Source of the DNA: Eubacterium aggregans
Lineage (GTDB): Bacteria; Bacillota; Clostridia; Eubacteriales; Eubacteriaceae
DNA length: 64,000 nucleotides
NCBI RefSeq assembly: GCF_900107815.1
Contig: NZ_FNRK01000011.1
Span: 1 to 64,000, forward strand
Direction of reading: 5' to 3'
Shown in pieces: positions 16,511 to 25,897 of the stretch; the stretch's first letter is position 1; the number at the start of each line of letters is the position of its first letter. The notes under the pieces are model-generated. The model saw only the letters and a list, made by a program, of their open reading frames with translations. It did no database searches and was not told where the DNA came from. A program made the position numbers and the translations under genes.

Positions 16511-17148
16511 AAAAAGAAATCACCTTGGTCATGCATCCTGTGGTTCCCCTATTCATGCTGTTGGCCGCCATGGTTCTCATCCCCAATTATCCCTACACTG
16601 TGATTTTCTTTTATACCACCCTCAGTATCTTCTTCACCTGTATGCTGGGACGGGAAAATGGGGATGTGGCTTATTCTCTGGGACTCCCCATCACCAAAGC
16701 CGATGTTGTTCGGGGCAGAATGCTCTTCGTCATCCTGATTGAAGTCATCCAGGTGATACTGGTGGAAATCTTCAGCCTGGTGCGCCATGCCCTGAACCCC
16801 GCCCCCAATATGGCCGGCATGGAAGGAAATCTGGCCCTGCTGGGCTTTGGCTTCGCCCTCTTCGGCCTTTTTAATCGGGTGTTCTTCAGTCGATACTACC
16901 GGGATATTAACACCGTGGGGAAAAGCTTCATTGCGGCCACTACCGTCTATTGGGTTGGTGCCATCCTCGTCGAAGGCAGTACCTTCGCCATTCCCTATGT
17001 GCGGGACGTCCTGGATACCCCGGATCCCCAGAATCTGCTCCCCAAGGCCATCGTCTTCATCATCGGACTCGTCGTATTCCTCCTGCTGAATCTTCTAACC
17101 TGTAAAAAAGCGATTAACTCCTTTGAAAAGCAGGATTTAGCGGTATGA
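16492..17148 (+). CDS. ABC-2 type permease
   Basis: A 218-residue membrane protein with about six hydrophobic segments (near residues 15-45, 65-85, 95-125, 140-165 and 190-208). It overlaps the ATPase gene by 19 bases. Short permeases of this type (ABC2_membrane_5-like) pair with a single ATPase and often with a small GntR- or AbrB-type regulator, as here. No substrate information can be read. Confidence 0.85.
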   Translation: MYAKYLKKEITLVMHPVVPLFMLLAAMVLIPNYPYTVIFFYTTLSIFFTCMLGRENGDVAYSLGLPITKADVVRGRMLFVILIEVIQVILVEIFSLVRHALNPAPNMAGMEGNLALLGFGFALFGLFNRVFFSRYYRDINTVGKSFIAATTVYWVGAILVEGSTFAIPYVRDVLDTPDPQNLLPKAIVFIIGLVVFLLLNLLTCKKAINSFEKQDLAV

Positions 17149-17153
17149 TCTTC

Positions 17154-17183
17154 AAAAAAAGCCCCAGTTCGGGCTTTTTTTAT
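17154..17183. terminator. Bidirectional terminator between ABC permease and MATE genes
   Basis: A hairpin of AAAAAAGCCC and GGGCTTTTTT serves the plus-strand ABC operon and the minus-strand MATE gene, which converge here. Confidence 0.85.
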
Positions 17184-18554
17184 TTAATGTCGCTCCAGTA
17201 CCACACGGTGCATCTTATTCCCTTTAAAATAATAAATGACAAACACCACTGAGCGGACGGCCCAGTCCAGAATCATGGCAAGCCAGGTTCCCCAGACCCC
17301 CAGGCCCAGTCCCTGGGCAAAAATATAGCTGAACACAATTCGGGCAAGGACCATGGAGAGGATGGATACCACCATGGGGAAGGCCGCATTGCCCATGGCC
17401 CGGAATGCATTGGGCAGGGTAAAGGAGATGGGCCAAATCAGCATATCCATAATCCCATGGGTCCACAGAATTCGGGTCGCTGTTTCTGCCGTTTCTGGTG
17501 TCAGGTTGTACAGTATCATAATCCCAGGCAGCACCGCCAGAATCAGGATGGTCATCACCCACATGGACAGGTAGGTCAGCCCCATGAGCCGCCGAACATA
17601 ATACTTCGCCTGTTCTGCATCCCCGGCTCCGGCGCAGCGGCTGACCACAGTAACCATGGCATAGCCCATGGACATTCCCGGTAAAATCATAAAATTGGCC
17701 ACGGCCATGGAGACAGCGTTGGCCGCAATGGCGGAGGTCCCAAAGGTGGTAATGAGCCCCAGGACCACCAGCTTACCAATTTGGAATAGGGAATTTTCTA
17801 CCCCACTGGGGATACCGATGCGCAGAATCCACCGGATCATGCCGCCATTAAACCGGAAATGTCGGATCTGGTCAAGGTACACCGCCTTGTTGGGGTGTCG
17901 GAGGATGACCAACCCGATGATCGCCGCCACCACCCGGGAGGCCAGGGTTGGAATGGCCACCCCTGCCGTTCCAAAGTGCAGCCCATAAATCAGGATGGCA
18001 TTCCCGCACACGTTGATGGCATTCATAACGATGGCAATGCGCATGGGCGTCGCCGAATCTCCCTGGGTCCGGTAAATAGCCGCCACCCCACAGTACAGGG
18101 CAATCCCCGGAATCGCCGCCGAGCAAATAAGCAGATAAGTCCGGGCATGGCCGTACACCTCATCAGAAATCGCACCAAAGACCCCGTGGAGGATAAAGTC
18201 CTGCCCCAGATACATAAAGGCCGTAATGGCCAGTGAAAAAACAAACAAAAATCCCATGAGCTGCTCTGCCGCCCGCCGTGCTTCCCCGGCACTTCGGCTG
18301 CCCAGGTATTGCCCAATGACCACGGCCCCACCGGTGGCCAGTGCCGTCAGTACCTGAAGGATAAGGATGAACACATTGTCCACCAAAGATACCCCCGAGA
18401 CGGCAGCCTCCCCCACACTGGCAATCATAATAGAATCCGCCATCCCCACCAAAACGGTGAGGAACTGCTCCATCATCAGGGGAAGGATCAAGGCAATTAA
18501 GGCCTTCCGGGTGAATAAAAGCTTACTTTTATCCAACGTTATCCGATTGATCAT
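17184..18554 (-). CDS. MATE family efflux transporter
   Basis: An intact 456-residue transporter with the twelve-helix MATE pattern in two related halves. The N-terminal ALIALILPLMMEQFLTVLVG and the SVGEAAVSGVSLVDN region of helix 2 are typical. It would export cationic drugs or metabolites using a sodium or proton gradient. It is a distant relative of the interrupted MATE gene at 9533-10915, so the cell keeps at least one intact copy. It stands alone, convergent with the ABC permease gene. Confidence 0.92.
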   Translation of the reverse strand: MINRITLDKSKLLFTRKALIALILPLMMEQFLTVLVGMADSIMIASVGEAAVSGVSLVDNVFILILQVLTALATGGAVVIGQYLGSRSAGEARRAAEQLMGFLFVFSLAITAFMYLGQDFILHGVFGAISDEVYGHARTYLLICSAAIPGIALYCGVAAIYRTQGDSATPMRIAIVMNAINVCGNAILIYGLHFGTAGVAIPTLASRVVAAIIGLVILRHPNKAVYLDQIRHFRFNGGMIRWILRIGIPSGVENSLFQIGKLVVLGLITTFGTSAIAANAVSMAVANFMILPGMSMGYAMVTVVSRCAGAGDAEQAKYYVRRLMGLTYLSMWVMTILILAVLPGIMILYNLTPETAETATRILWTHGIMDMLIWPISFTLPNAFRAMGNAAFPMVVSILSMVLARIVFSYIFAQGLGLGVWGTWLAMILDWAVRSVVFVIYYFKGNKMHRVVLERH

Positions 18555-18639
18555 TAAATTCTGTCACTTCCTTCTTTAAAGTATGTTTTTAATTATACCA
18601 TAGGCCATCCCCCGGGAAAGCCAATTGCCCTTGGAATCT

Positions 18640-18673
18640 AAAAAAGCACAGCACCGGTTTAACGGTGCTGTGC
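18640..18673 (-). terminator. Terminator of the PTS/dehydrogenase operon
   Basis: GCACAGCACCG (18646-18656) pairs perfectly with CGGTGCTGTGC (18663-18673). On the minus strand it is followed by TTTTTT. Confidence 0.9.
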
Positions 18674-18691
18674 GCCTTCGATTCTCACCCT

Positions 18692-19735
18692 TTATTCTGG
18701 TAAAACGGCGTATTTAATACCCTCCTGCCGAGCAATGCTTTCCAATGCGTCAATGGCATTTTCCAGGGGGTATACCCCAGAAATATACTTAGCCCCATCG
18801 ATGCTGCCATTCGTCAGCAGGTTTAATGCCCATTGGACGTGGTAGGGGGTGTGATGGTACACCGCCTTCAAATTGATTTCTTCATAATGAAATTTCTGGC
18901 AATCAATGGCAATGGAAGTGCCTTTTTTCATCCCCCCAAAGGTGAGAACCGTTCCTCCAGGACGGACCATGTTAATGGCATTTTCCCATACCTCCGGAAA
19001 GCCCGTTGCCTCGACCACCACATCGGCACCCCGGCCACCATTGCATTTTTCCTTAACCCTTTGCACATGCCCTTTATCCCCGGCATTTACCGTTCCCGCT
19101 GCCCCGAATTGCCGGGATAATGACAGGCGGTAATCGGACAAATCCACGGCAATGACCCGGGCGCCCTTTAATGCCAGCAAATCCATAAACATGAGTCCAA
19201 TGGGCCCGGCCCCAATGACCACCACATCATCCCCTGTTTTAACTGGAATACGATCCGCCCCATGGACAGCACAGGCCAGAGGTTCTAATAAAGCAGCTTG
19301 CTCGTAGGGCAGGGACTCTGGAATTTTATAAAAATTATACTTGAGCATGTGGCCGGGTACCGCTACATATTCTGAATACGCACCATTGAGATAATTCAAA
19401 TTTTCACACAGGCTATATTCATTTTTCTTGCAGTGATAACACTCAAAACACGGTGTAGTATTGGCACCCACCACTCGATCACCAACCTCAAATTGCGTCA
19501 CTTTTTCTCCAACTGCAACGACTTCTCCGGCAAATTCATGACCAAAGGTGGAGGGCACGGAGGTTATAATGGTCGGGTGGCCCCGCCGATAAGTTTTTAA
19601 ATCCGTTCCACAGGTTAATGCCGCCTTGACCTTGATTAACATATCCTCCGGACCAATGGTGGGGATGTCCGTTTCTTCAAAGCGCACATCCCCCGGTGCA
19701 TAGAACATCTGTGCTTTCATTTTCTGATTCATCAT
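18692..19735 (-). CDS. Zinc-dependent medium-chain alcohol dehydrogenase
   Basis: A 347-residue MDR enzyme. Catalytic zinc ligands are the cysteine of CGTD (about residue 42), the GHE motif (about 65) and a later glutamate. The structural zinc site is C-X2-C-X2-C-X7-C in CFECYHCKKNEYSLC. The NAD-binding motif is GAGPIG near residue 172. Such enzymes oxidise polyols or threonine. Placed last in an operon with a galactitol-type PTS, it probably oxidises the phosphorylated polyol that the PTS delivers, as galactitol-1-phosphate dehydrogenase does. The substrate is inferred only from context. Confidence 0.88.
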   Translation of the reverse strand: MMNQKMKAQMFYAPGDVRFEETDIPTIGPEDMLIKVKAALTCGTDLKTYRRGHPTIITSVPSTFGHEFAGEVVAVGEKVTQFEVGDRVVGANTTPCFECYHCKKNEYSLCENLNYLNGAYSEYVAVPGHMLKYNFYKIPESLPYEQAALLEPLACAVHGADRIPVKTGDDVVVIGAGPIGLMFMDLLALKGARVIAVDLSDYRLSLSRQFGAAGTVNAGDKGHVQRVKEKCNGGRGADVVVEATGFPEVWENAINMVRPGGTVLTFGGMKKGTSIAIDCQKFHYEEINLKAVYHHTPYHVQWALNLLTNGSIDGAKYISGVYPLENAIDALESIARQEGIKYAVLPE

Positions 19736-19759
19736 TCAATATCCTCCAATTTGGTTGTC

Positions 19760-21019
19760 TTAAAATAATCCATTGATGAAGCCCACGATCTTGTAAATAA
19801 TATAAGGCACTAAGTGGGCCCCACCATCCAATGATGAAATCGTCGTCGCGCCCTCTGGAAAGGTAAAGCTGGTGGCCTGGGCCATGGTGGTAAACACCGG
19901 TGCAATATCTGTGGCAATGTAGAGGATGGCCGTCACGACGATGGTACTGGTAATCAGGGAACGGAAAAGGTTCCCCTTTGACGCAATGACTGGCCAAAGC
20001 ACGAAGAAGGGAAGGGTTGCCAAATCCACCAGGGGCAAAATTTTATTCCCTGGAAGAATAAAGGCCAGCAGCAGCGTAATGGGAATCATTAAAAGCGATG
20101 TTGAGATGACGGCGGGTGAGCCCACTGCAACCGCGGCATCCAGCCCAATGTACAACTCTTTCCCTGGAAAGCGTTTCTCCATGAATGCCTTGGCGCCCTC
20201 ACTGAGGGGGATCAGGCCTTCCATTAGAATCCTGACCATCCGGGGCAGGATAAACATCACAGCCGCCATATTCACCCCGAGGACAACCATCTTCCCAAGA
20301 TCGTACCCCGCCAAAGCGCCTAGTCCAATCCCAAGGAGGAGTCCCAGCATCATCAGTTCTCCCAAAAGGCCGAAGCGTTTTTGGATTTTCTCATTGTTCC
20401 AGTCAATATTTCTAAAACCAGGAATGCGATCGTACACCCAATTCAGCCCCATAGCAATGGGGGCCCAGCTCACCGATTCGGTATGGGGTAGGGATACCCC
20501 GGGCATATCGTAATACTTCTGAACCAAGGGTGCGGATAAATCGGCAAACTTCATGATGATAATAAAAGTAATGCCGGCCCCAATCACACCTAAAACCATA
20601 TTTCCCGTTAAATACTGGATGAGTGCCCCGGTAAGGACAAAATGCCAGTAATTCCAAAAGTCAATATTCAAGGTTTTTGTCCAGTTTAAGGTGAGCATGA
20701 TGATATTGAGGGCCACACAAACCAGAAAAACGAAAGGAACGATATTCGTCCCAAAGCTAATGGCCGCTGAAATGGGCCACCCCACATCAATAACCGTCAG
20801 ATTCAGGCCAAAGCGCTCTGTCATAGCCGTCGCCGCTGGTGTGACAGCGCTCCCCATCAAACCGATGACGAGGTTTATGGCCGTCAGCCCAATACCGATG
20901 GTCAACCCCGAGCGAAAGGCCTTGGACAGCTTTAACCCCAGCGCCAATCCCAGTATTGTCACAATAATCGGCATGACAACAGCGGCGCCCATATCTAAAA
21001 CATATTGTAAAACGTTCAT
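19760..21019 (-). CDS. PTS galactitol-type transporter subunit IIC
   Basis: A 419-residue membrane protein resembling GatC: VLDMGAAVVMPIIVTILGL at the N-terminus, about ten to twelve membrane segments, and a GLDAAVAVGSPAVIS segment in the C-terminal part. IIC forms the membrane channel and substrate site of the phosphotransferase system. IIB and IIA genes lie just upstream in the same operon. Homology indicates the galactitol family, but the true substrate could be another polyol. Confidence 0.88.
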   Translation of the reverse strand: MNVLQYVLDMGAAVVMPIIVTILGLALGLKLSKAFRSGLTIGIGLTAINLVIGLMGSAVTPAATAMTERFGLNLTVIDVGWPISAAISFGTNIVPFVFLVCVALNIIMLTLNWTKTLNIDFWNYWHFVLTGALIQYLTGNMVLGVIGAGITFIIIMKFADLSAPLVQKYYDMPGVSLPHTESVSWAPIAMGLNWVYDRIPGFRNIDWNNEKIQKRFGLLGELMMLGLLLGIGLGALAGYDLGKMVVLGVNMAAVMFILPRMVRILMEGLIPLSEGAKAFMEKRFPGKELYIGLDAAVAVGSPAVISTSLLMIPITLLLAFILPGNKILPLVDLATLPFFVLWPVIASKGNLFRSLITSTIVVTAILYIATDIAPVFTTMAQATSFTFPEGATTISSLDGGAHLVPYIIYKIVGFINGLF

Positions 21020-21045
21020 AATATCCTTACCCCAATCAATGGATT

Positions 21046-21348
21046 TTATTTGCTTTTTAAGTACTCAGCGATTTGATCCGCCAAAGCCTCCTTGCCGATT
21101 CCCGTTAAAAATTGGATTGCCCGGAAGGTCTTAAAGTCCCTCAGCGCATCCGTTGGTATTTCAGCGGTGTGAATAATGACATCCGGCCGATAACTTTCGG
21201 CTGCGGTCAACACCTCTGAAACCTTACACTCCAACACCTCAATGGGTGATATCCCCCGTTCTTCCAGCATCTCCCTGCATTTTTCAGAGGCAACCGTGGA
21301 AGTGGCGATACCTGTTCCACAAACGGATAATACTTTATAAATTCTCAT
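21046..21348 (-). CDS. PTS galactitol-type subunit IIB
   Basis: The ATG at 21348 is preferred over one five codons upstream because GGAGG lies just before it and it overlaps the IIA stop in ATGA. The 100-residue protein begins MRIYKVLSVCGTGIATSTV. The cysteine in this loop is the phosphorylated residue that passes phosphate from IIA to the incoming sugar. Length and motif fit GatB. Confidence 0.9.
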   Translation of the reverse strand: MRIYKVLSVCGTGIATSTVASEKCREMLEERGISPIEVLECKVSEVLTAAESYRPDVIIHTAEIPTDALRDFKTFRAIQFLTGIGKEALADQIAEYLKSK

Positions 21349-21821
21349 TGATGCTCCTCCCATTTTTTAATAATCTGAATCATCTCATTTTCCTCAGTGG
21401 CTCCTAACAATCGATCCAGCACCACATTATCCTGTAACAAGGATACGATACATTGCAGAAGATCGATATGATCCCGTCCCATGGACGCCAGCATGATGAC
21501 CATGGACACCGCCAAGGGTTCTTCATCTGAGGTTCCGCCCATTTGCTGGAAACATACCGGCTCCTTCAGGATGGCAAACCCAACCGCTTCCTTTATCACA
21601 AATTCCGAATCGGCGTGGGGAATAGCAACCCCAATTCGCTCCAGCTGAATCCCCGTTGGATACAGCCTCTCCCGGTGAATAACCGCCTCGGTAAACATCG
21701 GCTTACAGTAGCCCCCTGCCACAAAGCGATCCCCCATTTCGATTAATAAATCGATTTGATCACCAACGACTGCCTGCACCATCATCAAATCTACATTAAG
21801 TTGTTCCCAAATCACGGTCAA
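21345..21821 (-). CDS. PTS subunit IIA, fructose/mannitol/galactitol family
   Basis: A 158-residue EIIA type 2 domain. The phosphorylated histidine is in GVAIPHADSEF near residue 65. It takes phosphate from HPr and gives it to IIB. It overlaps the IIB gene and lies 8 bases after the broken PRD regulator gene. Confidence 0.9.
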   Translation of the reverse strand: MTVIWEQLNVDLMMVQAVVGDQIDLLIEMGDRFVAGGYCKPMFTEAVIHRERLYPTGIQLERIGVAIPHADSEFVIKEAVGFAILKEPVCFQQMGGTSDEEPLAVSMVIMLASMGRDHIDLLQCIVSLLQDNVVLDRLLGATEENEMIQIIKKWEEHQ

Positions 21822-21829
21822 TGACCTCC

Positions 21830-23946
21830 CTATCTTCTTTCTTTATCCTTTAAAATCAGTTTTAATTCATAATCCTTAATCATCTGGGCGAACTGCTTTG
21901 GCGATTCTGCCCTGTGAAAATCTTCTTTTACCCTGGGATCTGTCAGAATATTCACCAAATGGAAAAATGCCTTAAGATGCTGTTGATCGTCAACGGTGGA
22001 TAGGCAGCATACATAGTCAACCCATATGGGGGAACCCGTCTTTGTATTAAAATCCACAGAATTCTCCAGACGGATTAAAGACATCCCCACCGCCTTACTC
22101 CCTGCATCAAAGCCGGCATGGGGTACGGCAAACCCTTCTGAAACCACAATATAAGGCCCATTTTTCTCAATATTCTCAACCATGGCCTCAATATAACACC
22201 CGTCGATGAAGCCCCCGTCCAAAAGGATTTGTCCTGCTGCGGCAATGGCCTCAGAATAGTTACTGCAGTCCATATCTAACACAATATGCTCAGGTATGAG
22301 CAGCTCATGAAGAAAGGGGGTGGAAGATAACTGGTAATTCTCGAAGAAGCCTTTGATATTTTCAAGAATCATGGCCTTATCCTGACACTCCAGCCCTTCC
22401 ATTTCATCAAGCTTTGATTCCATAAAGGTCATCAAGCCTTCCCCAGCCGTATCCCCGATCCCCTGAGATTCCTGGAATACATTGGCACTCCCGCCACTTT
22501 GTTCTGTGATTTCATTAAAAGCCCTGGAAATCCTGAGGACATCTGCCTCAGAAATCAGGGGGCTCACCACAATATAGGGACAGGGGCTTTCTTTCAGTGC
22601 CGTCGTTGTAATGATTAAATCAACCTCCCGGCAATCCATTTGCTGTAAGCCATGGACAGACGTCACCCCCATGATATTAAAGCCAAATCTGGACCGAAGC
22701 TTTACCGTCAGCACTTGGGCCGTCCCAATGCCATTCCCGCAGACCACCACCACCCGAAAATCATGCTCCTTCCATTTCAGACGCTCCATAGCGGCACAGA
22801 AATGAACGATGATATAATCCTGCTCATCCTGATCAAAATGATGGCTCATATTTTCCTCAAGAATTCCAATATTTTCTTTTACGACCGCAGAGAGCACTTT
22901 ATTCTGTTGGGCAATCTGCCGGACCACCGCGTTATTCGACGGCATATGGCAGTGCTGGACAATGATGGGTTGGCCAGATCCTGATAAAAAACATAATCGT
23001 GGTTCAAATCAAGCTTGAGCGCCGTTGAAATGATTTCGATAAATCGGCGGGTTTGGACTTGAAGCATAATGATCTTCTCATCCCTTTTAGACTTCTTAAT
23101 ATAATGCAGTGAATCCAGGATTAAACTCAGGAATTGCGCCTCCCCCTCTGGCATATCCATTCCCCAGTACTCACCCATGGATTCCAGCAAATCGGCGGCC
23201 ATCCGATTCACCCCCGGTCCCCCATCTTCCAACTGCACCACCTTCCCCTGGCTGATACGAAAAAACACATAAGACAGATAGAAAATCAGTATTGTAAAGG
23301 ACTGATCCGTCAAGTAGTTCCCATGGATGGCCTCCTGGCGAATAATCTGACATCTTAAAAATTCAACAGTATCCTTTGAAAAGGCCGTTTCCGCCAGATC
23401 TTCAATATATTCGACCACCACAGGTTTTTCCTGGACCGATCCATAAACACTGCTCACCGACTCTATAATGGCTCGCCGACGGCTAATCTCTGTTCCACAC
23501 AGTCGAATGCCCTTATTGGAAAGGGACTCTACCTGGAGGTTCCGATACGCAAACCATGCCTTTACCTTCACCAAGTCATTGATAATGGTGACCCGGCTCA
23601 CCATTAATTCATCGGCAATTTGGGAATACGTTTGATAACCCTCGCCATGAATCAGCATAATTTGAATTAAAAGCTGACGCTCCTCCGGGGATAGCTTATA
23701 GCAATAAAAGCCTTGGATTTTTTCGATAGCCCCCTGTAATTCCACGTCGGACATGGGGTTGATGATCGTTGTGCCATCAATGCCCAACGCCTTATATCCA
23801 TGGCTGCTTAGGAAATCGTTGATCTCCTGAATATCGTGGCGGACCGTCCGGGGTGATATCCCGAATTGCTCGGCACATTCCTCAATGGTAAAGGGCATTC
23901 TTTGGTTTTCAAATGAAACGAGAATATCGCGCGATCTTTTTTTCAT
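21830..23946 (-). pseudogene. BglG/MtlR-type PRD transcriptional regulator split by a frameshift
   Basis: Two overlapping frames together make one regulator of about 705 residues. The first (22879-23946) carries the N-terminal helix-turn-helix domains (FTIEECAEQFGISPRTVRHDI; YSQIADELMVSRVTIINDL), PRD1 and the first half of PRD2. The second (21830-22945) continues with the rest of PRD2 from about HCHMPSNNAVV, then a IIB-like domain (VVCGNGIGTAQVL) and a IIA-like domain (FAVPHAGFD). The join needs a -1 shift near 22970, which fits loss of one base. An intact protein would activate or repress the PTS genes directly downstream according to PTS phosphorylation. Confidence 0.85.
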
Positions 23947-24082
23947 TCTTACCCTCCTCCTTGCTATATCTGCATTATATCTGGTTTTTAACTAGAAAAA
24001 CAGTCAAAAGGACAACCCGTTTTTCTGCAGTGCTTTTTATACTTTTCCTGGGGCCAAGGCCCCATTTTTTGCCCCCAAATAC

Positions 24083-24126
24083 AAAAAAGCCACCGTGTCG
24101 GGGACTCCAAACACGGTGGCTTTTTT
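24083..24126. terminator. Terminator between the two sugar clusters
   Basis: GCCACCGTGT and ACACGGTGGC (24089-24120) form a hairpin flanked by A and T runs. It ends the minus-strand kinase-dehydrogenase-aldolase operon before the PTS regulator gene. Confidence 0.9.
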
Positions 24127-24130
24127 ACGT

Positions 24131-24799
24131 TTATCCTTCCATATCCGCCTTGGCCTTTTTCTGACCATAGGAGTTATGGAACTTATCAATCATTTTTTCC
24201 ATTTCAGCTTCATCCAAAATCACCGGGGTCCCAATGGACCGGGCGTAAACATAGACCTTACAGCATTGTTCGATTTCCTCGACAATATTGAAAGCATTGA
24301 GGATATCCTCCCCGCCGCCAATCAGTCCGTGGTTGGCCATAATAGCCGCATAACGATCCTTCATGGCTTCAAAGGTTAGTGTCGCCAGCTCCGGTGTTCC
24401 AAAGGAAGCATAATCACCACAGCGCACATCTAAACCCGAGAAAGCAACCAGATAACTGGAGGCCGGCAACCCTTCACGGATGGTCGCTAACACCGTAGCG
24501 TAAGTGGAATGGGTGTGAACCACGGCATCAATGTCATCCCGATCGGTATAGAAGATCCGGTGGAGGCCATGCTCGCTGGAGGGCTTACGCTTGCCATCCA
24601 CAATATTCCCTTCAAGGTCCATGACCACCACATCCTCAGGTTCTGTTTCAAAATAATCGATTCCCGAGGGGCTAATGGCGAAAAGTCCCTTTTCCCGATT
24701 TAAAATACTGATATTTCCGCCGGTTCCTTTGGTCAAACCAGAGGTAATGAGCTTCTGACAATATTTTACGACATCCTGACGTTCTTTTTCTAACAACAT
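24131..24799 (-). CDS. Class II aldolase/adducin family protein
   Basis: A 222-residue zinc aldolase of the fuculose-phosphate/ribulose-phosphate type: TGGNIS near residue 41, the SPSGIDY loop, a SSEHGLH metal-site segment, HTH near residue 95 and NHG near residue 155 carry the expected histidines and acid. The family cleaves or epimerises phosphorylated ketoses such as L-fuculose 1-phosphate. It is the last gene of an operon with an FGGY kinase and a 2-hydroxyacid dehydrogenase, so it probably cleaves the phosphorylated product. Confidence 0.88.
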   Translation of the reverse strand: MLLEKERQDVVKYCQKLITSGLTKGTGGNISILNREKGLFAISPSGIDYFETEPEDVVVMDLEGNIVDGKRKPSSEHGLHRIFYTDRDDIDAVVHTHSTYATVLATIREGLPASSYLVAFSGLDVRCGDYASFGTPELATLTFEAMKDRYAAIMANHGLIGGGEDILNAFNIVEEIEQCCKVYVYARSIGTPVILDEAEMEKMIDKFHNSYGQKKAKADMEG

Positions 24800-24856
24800 G
24801 AAAGTTTCTCCTTCACTTTTTTAAATTTTCCATTCAAAGACAAATCGGCAGGCCAA

Positions 24857-25894
24857 CTACGCACGATACTCGTATAACAGCCGTCCGCCATCCACAAAAC
24901 GCTGTACATCCTCTACGAATTGGCGGGTGTGGTTGGTCAGTACCGCATCGGTGGCTCCGGCAATATGGGGGGTGATGACCACATTGTTGAGTTCCGTAAT
25001 ATACGGATGGTTACTGGCAATGGGCTCTGAGGCGTAAACATCGAAGGCGGCACCGGCAATGCGGTTTTCCTTCAGGGCATCCACCAGGGCGTCTTCATCG
25101 AGGATGGCACCCCGAGAGCTATTAATAAAATAGGCAGTGGGCTTCATTTTCCCAATCATCTCCCGGCTAATGATTCCTGTGGTTTCCGGGGTAATCTTCA
25201 TATGACAGGTGATGAAATCGGAACCGGCCATGAGATCTTCCAGCTTTTCCACCTTTTTAATGCCCACGCCTTCAATATCAATGGGACAGCAAAAGGGATC
25301 GTAGATCAGCAGTTCCATCCCGATAGCACTGGCGATTTTACCGACTCTCCGACCGATGCTGCCATAACCGACAATCCCAAGGGTACTCCCCTTAAGTTGA
25401 GTCCCCTTAAAGACCATGTAAGGCGCACCGGGCTTCATATCCCACACCATATCGACCTTTAATCCATCCTTGGTTTCCTTCACAAAATTGGGATCAGCAG
25501 TGAATTGACCCTCTTTAAGGGCCCGGTAAGCCATAGGAATCCGTCGTGCCACAGATAACATTAAACCAATGGTCATTTCTGCAGTGGTGTCTGAGTTACG
25601 GCCTGGTGTGTAAATCACCGGGATACCCCGTTCTTTAGCTGCTTCCATATCCACATTAACCGGGGTCGCCCGGGTCACAGCAATGAGCTTTAAGTTTGGT
25701 GCATTTTCAATGACCTTGCGGGTGACATCGTCGTAGCTGGTGATGATGATATCCGCATCTGCTGCTTTTTCGGCAAACTCTTCTTCTGACATTTTTGCCA
25801 AGCCAATGGCCCAGCCATCCTTCACGACCTCACCAATGCTGTATAAAGGGGTCAGTGCTTCCTCGTCGTACTCCGCTGTAAAAAAAATCTTCAT
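24857..25894 (-). CDS. D-isomer specific 2-hydroxyacid dehydrogenase
   Basis: A 345-residue NAD-dependent enzyme. The nucleotide fold has GYGSIGRRVG near residue 175. The catalytic arginine and glutamate regions are present (NSSRGAILDEDAL), and the histidine is in ITPHIAGATD. The family reduces 2-keto acids or oxidises 2-hydroxyacids, for example phosphoglycerate or erythronate. It lies 3 bases after the kinase gene and so belongs to the same sugar pathway, but its substrate is not predictable. Confidence 0.88.
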   Translation of the reverse strand: MKIFFTAEYDEEALTPLYSIGEVVKDGWAIGLAKMSEEEFAEKAADADIIITSYDDVTRKVIENAPNLKLIAVTRATPVNVDMEAAKERGIPVIYTPGRNSDTTAEMTIGLMLSVARRIPMAYRALKEGQFTADPNFVKETKDGLKVDMVWDMKPGAPYMVFKGTQLKGSTLGIVGYGSIGRRVGKIASAIGMELLIYDPFCCPIDIEGVGIKKVEKLEDLMAGSDFITCHMKITPETTGIISREMIGKMKPTAYFINSSRGAILDEDALVDALKENRIAGAAFDVYASEPIASNHPYITELNNVVITPHIAGATDAVLTNHTRQFVEDVQRFVDGGRLLYEYRA

Positions 25895-25897
25895 GTC

